Positions 36,789 to 50,324 of a stretch of 64,000 bases of DNA are shown one piece after another. A program made the translations under genes and the position numbers. The first letter of the stretch is position 1. The number at the start of each line of letters is the position of its first letter. This stretch comes from Lytechinus pictus. Taxonomy: Eukaryota; Echinodermata; Echinoidea; Temnopleuroida; Toxopneustidae. The stretch is taken from positions 11,280,001-11,344,000 of the forward strand of contig NC_087249.1 of NCBI RefSeq assembly GCF_037042905.1, read 5' to 3'. The notes beneath the pieces were generated by a model. It searched no databases. It saw only the letters and a list, made by a program, of their open reading frames with translations, and was not told where the DNA came from.

Positions 36789-36941
36789 GGGTGTTTTATA
36801 AAGCTGTTCATAAGTCTCGTTTGACTTTACGCCAAACTGGTGCTCCTTTCTTGTGCCATAGTGTTTACATAGCACCTAATATTATGTTCTGGTCATGAAT
36901 AAAGTCGTGCATTACTTTGCGAAGAGCTTTATGAAGCACCC
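36789..36941. mobile_element. MITE with GGGTGTTTTATAAAGCT ends
   Basis: The left end is GGGTGTTTTATAAAGCTGTT and the right end, reversed, GGGTGCTTCATAAAGCTCTT. It is about 153 bp, non-coding and partly palindromic. Confidence 0.75.
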
Positions 36942-38817
36942 TCCTCGATAGTAAAATATATTGATACACTTCATTTTGGCTACTTGTATTTATTTTTGTA
37001 CTCGGTTTCATAAGAAACTTGTCCCCCTGCCACCCCCCCCCCCCCCCCTTTCCAATCCCCCTCTCTCTCTCTCTCTCCCTCCCTCACCCCTTCTCTTTCT
37101 TTCTCTCTTCTGAATGTACTTTCACATTTGGTTGTGCGATCATTTGTTACAATGTTACACAAAATAGCAATGTTCGCAACAGTCATGCAACCAATGTTGA
37201 AAGCCCCTGTAATATACATGTGTACAGAGCATCCCAAAGAAAGGGAAACGGAGATTCTCAGTTTATTGGGGGTATTTTTTTCAATATTGGCAAACAATGA
37301 TCTTTCATTGGCTATTTTTATGTCATATGTTATAATATCTCTAGGTCTAGAGCTGCCAACCGAAATTGAAAAAAAAAATCACTTTCTTTATTTCTTTTTA
37401 TCCTATTTCAAGCCTAAAATCCTTCTTTTTTCAAATTTTGCAAAATATTCAAAAAATAATTCTTAAAAGTTTGAAAAATATGATTTCAAAAGGAAGACCG
37501 TATTCAGTATCATTATTTGCTTAAAAATTCTATTAAGTAGAATAATGCTAAGTCACACAGATGTAAAATATATATATATTGATGGTCAAAACATATGTAA
37601 TGAATGATATATCTATCGCTAAAATGGGTTTCCTTTTTTTGTGATGCTCTATACACACACCCCTTGGAAATAGAGTGAACTTCATCAAGTGCATGTTTAC
37701 ATTATTGAACCTATAATAACTTTGACGAAAGATTGGTAAAAACTACCAGTTTTCTCAATTCAAAAATCGCTTATTTACGAACAATTTAAAAATTCAACTT
37801 TATCCAATTGTTGTAAATGCATAACATCCATAACATTCATCATTGCCAATTTGAAGTAATATTAATTCTTGCTTTGTCAATGCCAGGATGCACTTTAATG
37901 TATTGTGTCTCAACGCATTGTAAATTATCATTCAACACGAGTCAAACGTGTGACAATACATAGATGACATTTTTCGAAGATATTGTTCAAACAAATTTAT
38001 AATATCTAACCAAAATCGAAAGCTGTTCAACAAATTATTTTCGTTTTATGAAGTTCACTCTAGAAAATATTAAACAAGATAAAAACATCCCCTCTTTCAA
38101 ATTAAATTATACCAATTGTGTTGCAAAATGCATTTCTATTGACTTATTCACATTGAATAAACACTTGATGATATTTCATTTTGATTATGGAAAAATTTAA
38201 GATTCGTCCTTACATTCCTTTGCCTAGATACTGAAAAAGCTCATCTGAAACAAAAACAAAACGATGATGCAATAGAGATGCTAAAAATATAAATATAACA
38301 TTCTCCAGAAAGGAGGAAAATTTTACCATCAATATCAATCCATTTTGCAACATTTAAGGAAAAAAAATGGGAGGGGGGGGGGGGTGGATGGATAGATAAT
38401 TGAGATTTGCACATCTGCAAAGGCTACAATAAATCTCACCAACTTGGTGGAAATTTATAAGTGACTTTTGTGGATAATGTGCAAATCTCAAAGGGGAGGC
38501 AATTAAACATGACCTGCTGCAGGCCAAAGTATGACATTGTTCTTGAAAGTACTCTATAAAAGCTGAAAATATCTAGGTTTTGAATTTTACCAAGTTTTTG
38601 CAAGTCGATCATCCGAAAACTTGCCACTACCGAGAAAATATCTGAATATTAATTTTTTTTTAGCCTTATCAAACTTAAAATTATATTAATTTTTAAAATC
38701 GAAAAAATGAAATGATAAACAATGGCTGCCTAAATTTTGATTAACTTCAACACATTTTACAATACCCACGAAAACCCTTAGTTTAAACCTGGAGGTTTCA
38801 GGAACAATGTCGCATTT
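36942..38817. other. Unassigned AT-rich stretch
   Basis: No gene was found. A C run and (CT)n tract lies at 37,018-37,110 and a G run at 38,374. The short open frames here show no family features. Confidence 0.5.
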
Positions 38818-38976
38818 GGGCCCCGTTGCATAAAAGTTTACTATAACAGTAACTTTGCCATCCAATGGTAACTTCCTTGATTCTGATTGGCTGATGAGCA
38901 TCATTACCATTGTAGTTACATGTACCATTGGATGGCATAGTTACCATGATAGTAACTTTTATGCAATGGGGGCCCC
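38818..38976. mobile_element. Palindromic MITE, GGGCCCCGTTGCATAAAAG ends
   Basis: Arms of about 55 bp: GGGCCCCGTTGCATAAAAGT at the left and the same inverted at the right (GGGGCCCCCATTGCATAAAAG when reversed shows only small changes). GCCATCCAATGGTA occurs in both arms. The whole would fold into one hairpin. Confidence 0.85.
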
Positions 38977-39221
38977 AGGCATGTATAAAAAAGGTTTTGT
39001 GACATTTCTGCTGTACCATGGCAAAAAAGGAAGCAACTCTATGGAGCAAGTTTCTTAGTAAAATAAGCAAAATATGTTTTATACAGAAATGTATAGAGCA
39101 TATATAAAATATATATTTTGGAAGGTCTACATTTCAGAAATTGGGGGCTATGTGACTCAAATTCACTGTCACGTTGAGTATAGAGAATTAGAAAAAATAA
39201 CTTGCTTCCTTTTGTCATTGG

Positions 39222-39353
39222 ACGGCAGATTTGCTCCTGTGATAGTTGCTCCTGCTCCTACCCAAAAAATGAGCACATTAATACCTATCACAACCCGAAC
39301 CATACAAAGAAATTGGTGGAGGACAAGCAATTGTCACAGGAGCAAGTGTCACC
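39222..39353. mobile_element. MITE, ATTTGCTCC family, copy 2
   Basis: The left arm is GCAGATTTGCTCCTGTGATA then GTTGCTCC; the right arm is CAATTGTCACAGGAGCAAGT then GTCACC. It is related to 11,473-11,662. Confidence 0.7.
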
Positions 39354-39999
39354 TCACAGTAAAGGATAAAAAAAGGGGAGGGCAGGTCACAATATATGGG
39401 TGCAAAAATAAAGAATGACTGGAAAACAAGCTTTTTCATTTTACAAGGAATTTATTTCTCTGAAAATACATAGTTAAAAAAAAAATGACCGGCAGCCAAG
39501 AAGATCAATTTCAAGTAAAGAGGTTACCAGAGCATTAAATGACCTAGATATGATGGGGCAAACCTTTAACCCTCACAAAATGGCCGCCAGTCTGAGCCGA
39601 GGTCTCCAAGACAAAATCACACAATACATACTGTATCTTCACTACCAATCGTCCTTTTTGTAAGTGTACAGGGCGGGGCACTTGACACTGTCATGCATGA
39701 CATACCACATCCATAATGCAGGTGCTTTATTTTCAACTTCAATGATACTTTGTGCTGCTAAGTATGCAAGACAATGCATTGATTTTCCAGCCCCTCTCTT
39801 TCCCACTCCCTCCCCCCCTTTCCCTTTCTAACCATATGATTCTGTCAATTTCCTTTGTGGTCTCTATTCACCAAAACCACCTTATTTTCCATTAATCTGC
39901 CCCCCCCCCCTCTATCTCCTTCTTTCTACAGGTTTACCTGTTAATCCACTAATTGTGGTCTTGCTCCATACCTCCCTGTACTATTTATCTCGGGGGGGG

Positions 40000-40131
40000 G
40001 GGGGCATTTCATGAAGATTTGTCAGTGATTTTCACCAACAGATGTTATGAGCTTTTGTAAATCACTGCATCTGATTGGTCAATAGCAAATTAGTGATAAT
40101 CACCAACAAATCCCCTTACGAAATGCTCCCC
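40000..40131. mobile_element. Palindromic MITE, GGGGCATTTCATGAAG ends
   Basis: The left arm GGGGCATTTCATGAAGATTT is followed by GTCAGTGATTTTCACCAACA; the right arm is GTGATAATCACCAACAAATC then CCCTTACGAAATGCTCCCC. About 130 bp, non-coding. Confidence 0.75.
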
Positions 40132-43100
40132 AAATCTGCCAATCTTCCTTCATTTCACACCATTTCAACATTTAAAAGCATGACTGATATTAAAATGTCC
40201 TAAATAATTTAATCGTACAGTATAATAATTGTCATATTTTCCATTTTAATCAATAATATAATGGATCATTTAATCAGCATTGTATTTTTGCATCATTTTT
40301 TCTTTCTCTTTTTTTTTTTTTGGGGGGGGGGCTTTTCTTTTGAAACGAGCAGTAGCCTGAGCAGATGGGAAATATTTGCAAATAAATACACCTTTATTTT
40401 TGTACATGTACAATTGTGTTTCTGTGAACTTCAATGAACACTGCATTTTTGGTTAATACGAAGAAATATGGTTTCTTTTTTTTTTTTTTTTTTGGGGGGG
40501 GTTTGTTTTTATTCACCATCATAAAGGAACCAAATTTTTTTGTTTTGCGTATGCATCCATCACTTCTTTCCACACAATTTTGAGAGAAAAAGCTATTGCA
40601 TTCAGAATGACAAGATATATGCGAATCTAGATCTAACAGGTCGAACCCTCAAGATAGGCTCGTCCAGAGGAAGTGCACTTAATATCCCACAATGCGCCAC
40701 CAATCACCACAATACAATGCATGTTCCCTAGAAGTGAAGTGCAATGTCAAATTTCTGAGACGGCACCCAATAAAATTCCCAAAACTCCTTCCAGAATGGA
40801 TTTCTTCAGCCAAAAGAAAATTTTTGGAATTTCAGAAGCAGCACCACATAAAACTTTCCACAGCTCGTTCCAGACTAGATGAAGGAATCCATGCTTTAGG
40901 CAAAAGGTCAATGACAACTGTTAACAATCATCGAGAAAGAATGTCAAATTTCACAGACAGCAACAAATAGAAATTCCAAAAGTCATTCCAGACTGGATGT
41001 TGGAAACCGCTGAAACAATCTACTAGAAGGAGTCCTCTAATCTATACACCCCTTATCTTCAAACATATTTATAGGCTAGAAGTGCCCCTTCTTCCCTGCC
41101 ACACCAGATCCATGTGAAAATCCTGCTGAGGCTCTTCAAGGTACAACAAAACTCTTTTTAACTGAATACCATACCATGGTAACGTCTTGAAGAATAATTT
41201 GCTCTGACCACTTGAGGGCGATGGCACCGAGTGTGGATGCTGATGAGGCACTTCAAGGAATTTCAAGCATCTTGCATTGATCACCATGGTCAGAACTCTC
41301 AGGTCTCGAAAGGTCATCCTACCCTGGCTCCTTCCTGTATGCCATGTCACAAATCCTCTATGACCACAGTAGGTAAAGCCTGACTTGAACCAATTTTTCA
41401 GGTTTGTCCGAAAAGCAGCTCTGGTTTGGACCGGACAAAGTTGTCAATGCACAGGAGAGATGGTGTGATCTGAAAAGCGACCTGGTCAAACAAACCAAGA
41501 TAGGCCAAGTTCCATCATATGCCTTCCTGAATACAGCAAACCTAAATGCAATTCTCATTCACACAGGAAATGACTTTATATGTACCGAGGAAAAACTACC
41601 AGACAATAGATTGAATAACATGGAAAGAATGGAAAATGGAGAATTCAGAAGGTTGACAATCTTGGGGGATCACTGCCCCACCCACAAACTGAAACGTGGA
41701 GGAATTCCAGATGGTAGTAAGCTTAGATAGCAAGAGCCATGCAGATCAGAGTGCTGTAATGTCTACCAAATGATACCATGATCACTATCATTCAGACCCA
41801 CCTGTAACACACCACGTATTAGTACAACAATCAAAGGCACAGACCCTTCACAAGATATCACCATTTCATATTTCTAACAACCTGCATGATGTTTTGAAGA
41901 CCACTGGACACCAACACCTGCGTTGAAAAGAAAACTATCCCTCTTCGTCAGAGAGTACCTGAGCATTATCACAACATTGCCAGATTTTCAAAAACCACAT
42001 ACAAAAATGCCACATGCAATTGAAACATTACTCCGGAAGTCAGCAGCGCTCTCTTCAAACATACATCAACAGTTCATCTCTTCTCTTCTTTGGAGTGCAA
42101 ACTGGTTCTTGATCGACCTTGATCACTGCCACTAAGCCCCAAAAGCCGTCCAGGCTAAACTGCTTCGTCAAATAAATTTGACAAACGTACAAAAGGCCAA
42201 ATATGAAACAGGAGGTCAACCAGGTCAACTAGGACCACAGTGAACAAGCAAATAGCACTTGCTGAAAAGATGGAAATCAAACTTTGACAATGCACTTCTA
42301 CAACTAGATTCCATACGAACTTGTATTGCAGTGATTGAAGGAATATTTTTTTCTTTACACATTGTGGAAAAAACATTGAAGCACACAATCCTCATAAATA
42401 TGGGTTGAACTCTTTATCCAAAGTTGAGGATAAAAGGTGTTTTTCTTTTTTAGTTTTTGGCAGACTAACCAATATTGAGAAGCCACCTTCATCACAATAT
42501 CATTGTCATCCAACACAGGTCTGGCTAAATCTCTCGCATTATGTGTTTACATGATGGATACACACTCGGCATTTTCCCAAACATTTAGGTTCATGGTGAA
42601 AAGGGAATAGGACCAAACACTTTTTAAAAAGTAACTCAAATTAATCTGTCCGAAAAATTAATATGTACAGAAATAAGGAATATATTTATTGCAAAATATT
42701 CTCACTGCTCTATCATGGCTCTGCAATTAATTATTTTAAATGAGATCAAAGTCTGTAAATATATTCAAATTTCCTTTTGAATTATTTTATTTGTCTTACT
42801 AGCACATTATCATATCAGTCATGGCAGATAAACTGGTGCAACAGTGTGAAACGAAGATGAATTTAGAGCAGCAGCTAGCGCAGATAGTACAGAAAGGTAT
42901 ATAAAGAAAGACGGCAATCAATGGATCAACAGATCAACAGAAGTATTGTATTGTAGAAGAGTTTTTTGAAATCCCTATAAATTTTTCAAAATTTCATTTG
43001 GGAATGTTAATGTTTTGATAGATTTTCATGAAAAGGATATCATTCCAAAGATTAAATTGAATGTCATGAATTAAAAAAATGCAACTGTGGCAAAACATGG

Positions 43101-43850
43101 ATAAAAAGCCCCAAATGGGTAAAATTGCTGCCCAATATTTCCAAACCAATTAGTGCCCTCAGTACTAATTGCTGGAAAACCAATTGCATTGTCTCACATA
43201 CTGTAGGCTACACAAAATATCATTGAAATCAGAAATACAGCACTTACATTATGGAAGCTTTATACCATGCACAACAGTGTCCAGTGCCCTTCTCTGTACA
43301 CTGCAAAATAGTTCTCTTGGTAGTGACGTCACTAATTGTGTGATTCCGTCAGGAAGATCCCAGCTCAAACCAGACTGGAAGCCATGTTTGTGAGGTTCAG
43401 GGCCTACCACCATCAATCAATGAGGTCAACTGCTCTGGTCCTCTCACTTGAATGAATCTCCTTGGCCGCTGGTCTTACATTTTATTTTCAAGAAAGAAAA
43501 ATAAGTTTTTGAATACAAAGCAAGTTTATAGTACAGACAATTGTACATTACATATAAAGGGCAGGTCCAAGCTATCTGACATGACATTAGGGACAGTGCT
43601 TTTCAGTTAAAAAAAAAAAGTATTTTCTGTTTCTGGAAACCTGTAACTCTGTTTTAAACTTGGTCTAAAATGGAAATTCCATTTTGTTATAGAAATGTAC
43701 AGAGCAAATATGTGAATTACATTTTTCAGTAGTAAATTCAATGAATTTTTACATGAAAAGTAAAGAACCAAAACAGATTTAGTTTTTGAATTACCAGTAA
43801 ACAGAATATCACTGTCCCTAGAACATATGATGTAAGAGACAAATCAAAGA
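40132..43850. other. Unassigned stretch
   Basis: No gene can be supported. At 40,733-40,990 three degenerate units of about 80-115 bp share AATGTCAAATTTC / GAATTTCAGA, a CAGCACC-like segment and CATTCCAGACTGGAT-like segments. An open frame at 41,404-41,730 has no recognised domain and ordinary codon content for noncoding DNA. Confidence 0.45.
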
Positions 43851-44067
43851 GGTGTTTCACAAAGATTTAAATGTGAACAACAATTGCTCTTAAATTTCCA
43901 CTTGTATGTGGAAAATAACAGATCATCATATTGGTTGGATCAGAATCAGAGGATACGCTCTACTGCATACATGCATTAATCAATGAGACTGCTAATTATC
44001 ATGTGCATATTAATACTTACAGGTGTAAGCATGACTTTTAGTCAGGTTTAACTATTTGTGAAACACT
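43851..44067. mobile_element. MITE with GTGTTTCACAAAGATTTAA ends
   Basis: The left end is GTGTTTCACAAAGATTTAAA and the right end GGTTTAACTATTTGTGAAAC then AC. About 217 bp, no coding frame. Confidence 0.75.
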
Positions 44068-44344
44068 TCCCAGACTTGCTTTGCTAATTTCATAAGCTTT
44101 GTATTAAATCAAAGTCATCTGAAATTTATCAAAGCGCTATCCAAACACTATAATAAGGGGGGAAAAACCCTGAACTGGAACACATGACTGGAACCATACA
44201 TTGTAAATGTATATTAGTGGGACTATGCAAAATTTGACAGAAACAGAAGGGATTCTCGACTGCAGACAGTCAAACTTTATGTCTCTGCTATTACCAGATG
44301 TAGAATATATGTATATTACATGCATAACTTTTAATATTTTGAAA

Positions 44345-44900
44345 TACTAACATCTGTAACCTTTGACCCCTGACCTTATGACCCTAAAATCTGATAAAGA
44401 TAATCCTCTCATAGATACATACATGAGTCTTTGATTCATTGATTGGCAAATTTCTCTCAAACAGTTCGTTGGAAAGCAAGAACAATGTATAAAATGATCT
44501 CTGTACTTTGTTCTCAAGACCCCAACAATTATAGTTATTGCAAGAACAAGATATTACTGTTTATAATGAACCATGTGACCTTTGAACCTCATGACCCTAA
44601 TATCTATTCAGATCATTGTCCCTTCCATACATGTTTGCATACATGTACTCAAGTAAAGTTTAAAGTGAAATCCTTAAAAAGGTTTGATATCATGAGAAAA
44701 GATACTTTACGGTATACCGTGACCTCTATGAACTTAGACCTCCAGACCCCAAAATCTAGTAAGATCATTGCCTTTCCAATAAAGGTACATTATCAACTGA
44801 ATTCGCAGTCGATCTCGAATACAGTTTTTCAATTATCTCAACAATGAGATATTTGAATGTATATATGTACATTTGTGTATCTTTGTGACCTTAGACCTTT
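44345..44900. repeat. Degenerate satellite with TGACCTTTGAMC motifs
   Basis: Three to four diverged units carry TTTGACCCCTGACCTTATGA, GTGACCTTTGAACCTCATGA or GTGACCTCTATGAACTTAGA, then CCCCAAAATCTAGTAAGATC-like text and a CATACATG segment. The spacing is about 180-230 bp. Confidence 0.65.
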
Positions 44901-47848
44901 GTTTTTCGACTTGTTTTGAGGTTTTTTTCCACATAAAATTAATCTATTTACATTGATAAATTTTGGCAAGAAACAGGATTTGCAATTGATTTGTACAAAA
45001 TTTGTACATACAAAAATCATGCTTTGACCACCAATTTTGCATCTTGCATGCCTTAATACAAAATGTAAAAAAAAACTTTGGACCTACATATCCAGGTACA
45101 AAATTTGTTCTCAAAAGATGAGCAAGACTTCATAGTTGGGAGATGTTGTTGCAAATCTTTTTGCAATTTTGTCTTATTTACCCTAAAACACCCCACCCCC
45201 ATCCCCCCCCCCCTGACTAGTTCTACGACACGTAGATCCAGGGTAAAAAACCAGAGATAAAACTCATAAGGAAAAACTCTGGAAAACCTTTGGATCCACT
45301 TTTGCAGAAAAGTCAGCACAATATTAACAAATACAAACTTCATCAAGATAAAGTTGTAAATTATTTCAACTACTACAACTATCAGCAAAGAAACAATAGC
45401 TTGGACCTGCTCCGTGGAGCTACACAAAAGTCATCATAAAGTCAGATATACCCCCCCCCCTTATTGAGGCTTGAGCATATTCTAGACAGTCATTGGAGTA
45501 ATATTCCACATAGCCGAACACATAACATCAAACATCATCTACACTGTATACCAGTAAAAAAATTGATCTGAAAAGGCCCAGTTAAAGTAGGGCTAAGGCT
45601 AACACCAGACAAAGAGTGTAGATAATGACTGGTGTCAAGAGCAAATCCCTGTAAACTTTCTCCATCATGAATACGAGGAACAATATTAACACAAGATGGA
45701 GGATGAATATGGAATTGTTTGGTGCCAAATCCTATCTTATGTTGATCATACTTCAGGCAAAAGACCAGTTACATCAGACATCCCTGGTAGATGAAGACTT
45801 GAAGATTGGTGGCATGTCCATGCCTCTGGTAGACTCTCTCTCATTTATGCTTGGAAGATGGTTGACACCAGATAGGGGGTGTATCCCTGTTTACACTGGG
45901 TGACATGACTGCAGATATAAAGTGAAAGAACAAAATTCCTTTAAAAAATATTCATCACACTGTGACACACACACAGGATATAAATACAAATTTGCATTGG
46001 AACAAATCGTCGGCATTCATTCGAATCGTCATGTCAGTCAAATTTGGTTTTTTTTTAATTGATTTTGAGTTTTTTGCAGAAAATGAAAGTACTGTACAAG
46101 TTCTATTCTATTCATAACTAAATTTCTTGGCAGCAATTTATTTTAGTTTCTGAGATATGAGGGGATTTTCACGGCGATGCCATACAAATCATTGATAAAA
46201 TGTGCTAATCCCATTGGAAACGTGTACTGTAGCAGAGCAAGCAACAGCTACGCGCACTTAATATGCAAATGCGCAGTCAGCCAAGCCGTCGTATCGGCAC
46301 TCTATTGACTTTGAACGTGAAAAAGCAATACGACCTTTTGACTGATCGCGCGCATTGAAATCGCGGTCAGGGTTGTTGTAACCCCAATGGCATTTTTGTT
46401 CAGGGGAATTCTAAACTGCTCAAACCAAAATTTTCTCTGATTGTAGGTTTTGTGCAAAAATAAAGATACCAATGTCGACCAATTGTCTTGGTTTTTCTAA
46501 CCATGAATATGTTGTACGGCTGGGGAACTAAGTGTGAAAATTATAGTTAACTTTGAAGTCGATTTTCTCTGAAATGGGTTTGCACCATCGTATGTGTGAT
46601 ACAACGATTCGGATGACCGCCAACGAAATGAACTACCAGTATATGCTTTTCCCATCCTTTCTTCACAGTTTGTTGTAATTACAGTCTTTTATACATGCAG
46701 GCTTGATATGTGTCGGAAAACTCTTTTCAGAAATGTCATTTACATGTATTCTTCCACATCAGATTGGGAGTAGATATGGTTTCTGTTATCTACAGTTGGA
46801 GTGGATAGCAGTGATTTGATTTGGCAATGTTCCACAAAATACCCTTCCCCTTCTTCAAGGTATACAAAAATTTTTGTGGATCTTTGTTTGCTACAAATGT
46901 GTAATGTCCTCGTTAAATGCAATGAATAATAGATTTTAAAAAATATCTCTAGATACGTTGTGTGATATCATATATCAGCAGTGCATTTGAATTAACAGCA
47001 GAATTGGACCAAAACAACAAGTGCTATAAAAAATTTATATATCTGAATCAATACAGACATAACACTTAAAGCAAAATGGAAATCAAAGTTTAATATGGCT
47101 ACTTTTCAGGAAAGAAATATTTCCTTCCTAAATCCACAAATGGGACCAGGGTTTTATGATAACATAAAAATGATAACCTAAAATTCATTTTATAGCGAAT
47201 ACAGTATATTGACACATGTTTATAGATTTGTTGCCCAAGGAGTTGTGGTTAATGCATGGTAATCAAATCAAATCATCAGATCAAATAAAGCCCCATCTTA
47301 ACAGATCCTTTTCTGACTGCCCTGCCCTGACAAAGGCAGGGTAAAAAAAGTCATCCCTTCCTGTCAGAGCTGTGACAGAAGTTCTGTTCAAACACATTGG
47401 GGTGCAGTCTGTCAGAAGAGCTCAACATTGCGCAAAGATTAGTCTTATTTTAGACATGGGCCTTTATGTGCATGAGAAATTGGGTTGTTTACTAAATGAT
47501 TCTGGTTATTATATATTTTTTTACATTAAAGTAAATAGTCATTTACCATTTGAAAGACATAAAAATCTTTGAATTAATCCTCTTTTGCTGTGATTAATAC
47601 TTGGTCAAAGTATGCTATGATACAAGTGCTTATAGGCTAATCTAACAGTCGAGCTATCTGCATTTATGCATGTGATTTTGGATTATTATTGGAAGAATGA
47701 TGGCTGTAAAACAGACTGCCACTCCCAGGCCCACAGCTGCACGGATTTCAGGGAAGGTCTGGTAAGACGGAGCATCGAGGCTCCCATCTGTGGTTTTGCA
47801 CCCCTCTACATCCCCTTTTCAGCAGGGCATGGTCTATTAAGATGGGGC
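44901..47848. other. Unassigned stretch
   Basis: No gene is supported. A minus-strand open segment at about 47,672-47,826 would encode FPEIRAAVGLGVAVCFTAII and so on, a membrane-helix-like stretch, but nothing confirms it as an exon. A CpG-richer patch lies at 46,240-46,380. Confidence 0.4.
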
Positions 47849-48300
47849 TTAAAGGGGAATTCAACAATGGACATACAATTTTGTGTTGGGAAAGGGAAAA
47901 ATAAGAAAAACAGAATTGTGAAAGTGTGAAAAAAATCGGATAAGCATTGTACCTATTCCCCTGGGCAGTAATCAAAATATAACCCAGGCAGCATATTGTT
48001 TTATGTCCTCATGAAAGAAAAATGTAATTTGAAGAAAATTTTTTGAAAAAATGTAATCTTAGCCATTTTATATATTGGAGTAAGTGAAAGAGTAGTCCTT
48101 GCCTTACATCACTATGACATCACGAATACGGCCAATTTGAAGTCTCCATGGGTAAAGTGATTCCTGATTTTTACAACTTTTAAAAATTCATAACTTTCGT
48201 ATTGTTTGTCCGATATTGTTTGAACTTTCACGTATCAACTTGTCTGATCTTTTTCTTTCCTCTAAAAACAACTTTTTACTTGGGTTGGATTCCCCTTTAA
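47849..48300. mobile_element. MITE-like repeat, AAGGGGAATCCA family, copy 3 (shortened)
   Basis: The ends are TTAAAGGGGAATTCAAC and GGGTTGGATTCCCCTTTAA. The interior is the same as in 17,776-18,377 but with about 150 bp deleted. Confidence 0.8.
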
Positions 48301-49610
48301 GGTGCATGTTCTTACATGTACGTTCAACCAGTGCTCACACAGCCTTCATGGTCTCCTCAGCCTCTGTTGAAAGGTTGATAGGTCCTTTATGTTTGGCAAG
48401 ATGACAAGGAGGTCAGTATCCCTTCATCCCTCTTCTAGCCTGCATTCTCTCCCTTGTTATAATGGCTAAAGCTAAAATGACATAAAATCAAGAGTATAAA
48501 GTGAAATGATCAATGTTAATATGCCAAGTGATCACTTGTATCAAACGCTTTCGCAAGATTTATTCACTAAAAATAAAAGCAAGAATGCTTCTTAGACATC
48601 CTGCCATCAGAATTGAACTTGTGTAACTGACACATGATTGTATCAATTAGAGAACTAATGTTGCCCAGCAATGTAACCTCATAAGAAAGAGATATGATAA
48701 TAATTTCTTGATATTCCAATATGATAATGCTGGTCCAAGCCTTATACATGTACTTTGATCTTAACTTGTAGAAATAATCCTCCTAGCAGCTTGTCATAAA
48801 GCAAAACTGAAATACCTGTGGAATGATGATTATTTAAACTGAAACAGTACTAGTAGTGAAAAACAAGATAAAGAAACTTCAGCAACCTAACAGGAGGAGG
48901 CAGCAGTCTAATGATGGGTAGATCAGCCTCCTCGGTCTCGTAACACAAAGGTTAGCAATTAAACATACGCTTGATTTTCATGACTGATTGTACATTATAG
49001 TCAACAATGCGATCGATTGTATAAAAATGTTCTTCGATGACTGCTAAGCTTTGTGTTTCTGGCCCCTGGAAGGTGGTCACTGTCAGAAATATTACTGTGG
49101 CAGTTGACAAGTGATCCACAGCCCTCTTTATACATCATATTGCGGTAATCCTAGTGATACTAAGGTATTTTCTAAACTGGAAAGATAGGGGGATCTTTAG
49201 GTCCCCTCCAAGATCTTGGTTGCACATCACTGGGGATCACAACTACAAATCAACCCACGTGTCACCAATGATGTAATCTACAAAATTGTACATTTCATTA
49301 TTCCAAAATTTTCTTGGTCTCCATGACTTGCCTCTGCATTTTTAGAGTGTATTCCACAAAGCAGCAAAATCATCCTATACCAGGATCCCATACGATAAGG
49401 TATAAATCTTGCGATTCATTATGGTACATTATAAAAATGGGTTCAAGGATGCACAGTACATGTATAGCCAATAGCGAGTGTGTATGCAAGTCACGTGTTC
49501 ATGCTTTAATTCTACGCAATCTCCTAGCTGTGCAGCACTGTGCATTTTGGGGGCATCATTTCACCCATAGCACATAAAAACTGAGACGCTATCTGAAATA
49601 TGTGTTCTTT

Positions 49611-50004
49611 CAGGGTTCCCAGCTTTTCAAGAGAACAAAATTCCCAGATTTTTCCCTGTGAAGTTAAAAAATTCCCTGATAATTATTTAAACCCATTTCC
49701 AGTTTTGCATGTTTTTTAAGTTGTTGCAGTGAATTACATGTATTTTCAGTTTAAAAACAATAATGTAAAACTAATTAGTACCACCATAACCAGTCATTCA
49801 ATGGATGTTGTTTTGATATGCAACAATATATAACAGAGTCTGACTGACTACCGTGCTTTCGACTTTAGGGCTGATCAGAATTCCCTGATTTTTCCTTCAT
49901 TTTGAGGCATGTTTCCCTGATTTGAGGTATTTTTTATCAACTTCCCTGATTTTTCCCTGACTGGAAAAAAGTTAAATAAATTCCCTGATGGGCTGGGAAC
50001 CCGG
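49611..50004. mobile_element. hAT-like MITE with CAGGGTTCCCAGC ends
   Basis: The left end is CAGGGTTCCCAGC and the right end GCTGGGAACCCGG. Inside, TTCCCTGATTTTTCCCTGA-like units are repeated five or more times. TCTTTC lies directly outside both ends, a partial target duplication. Confidence 0.75.
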
Positions 50005-50324
50005 TCTTTCAAAGAAAGGGCTATGGCAAGGATTTTGTTTCGCTTACTTAGGCGTGCATACTAGATGAGCCTGTGATGCCATAATTTAGAAAGCAGATGT
50101 GATCTCTTCATCCGTGCAATCCTCAAAAATTTTGAGACTTGAACAACCTTTCCACAACAAATTTTTACTGCCAGCGCGTTTTATAAAACAAATAATGCAC
50201 ATTTGTAAATTTGTAATGTTCGTGACAATTGAGGCATCTCGGTATACACTCAAAATAACATGCAAAAGCACTCGGCGCAATATGCTCTGAAATTGCACAG
50301 ACACATCATACACACATAGCATCT

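Noticed and set aside
41404-41730. 108-codon plus-strand frame
   Set aside because: No domain, no splice partner, and composition like the surrounding noncoding DNA.
47672-47826. Minus-strand exon with a membrane helix
   Set aside because: One hydrophobic stretch and a possible acceptor are not enough; no neighbouring exon could be joined.
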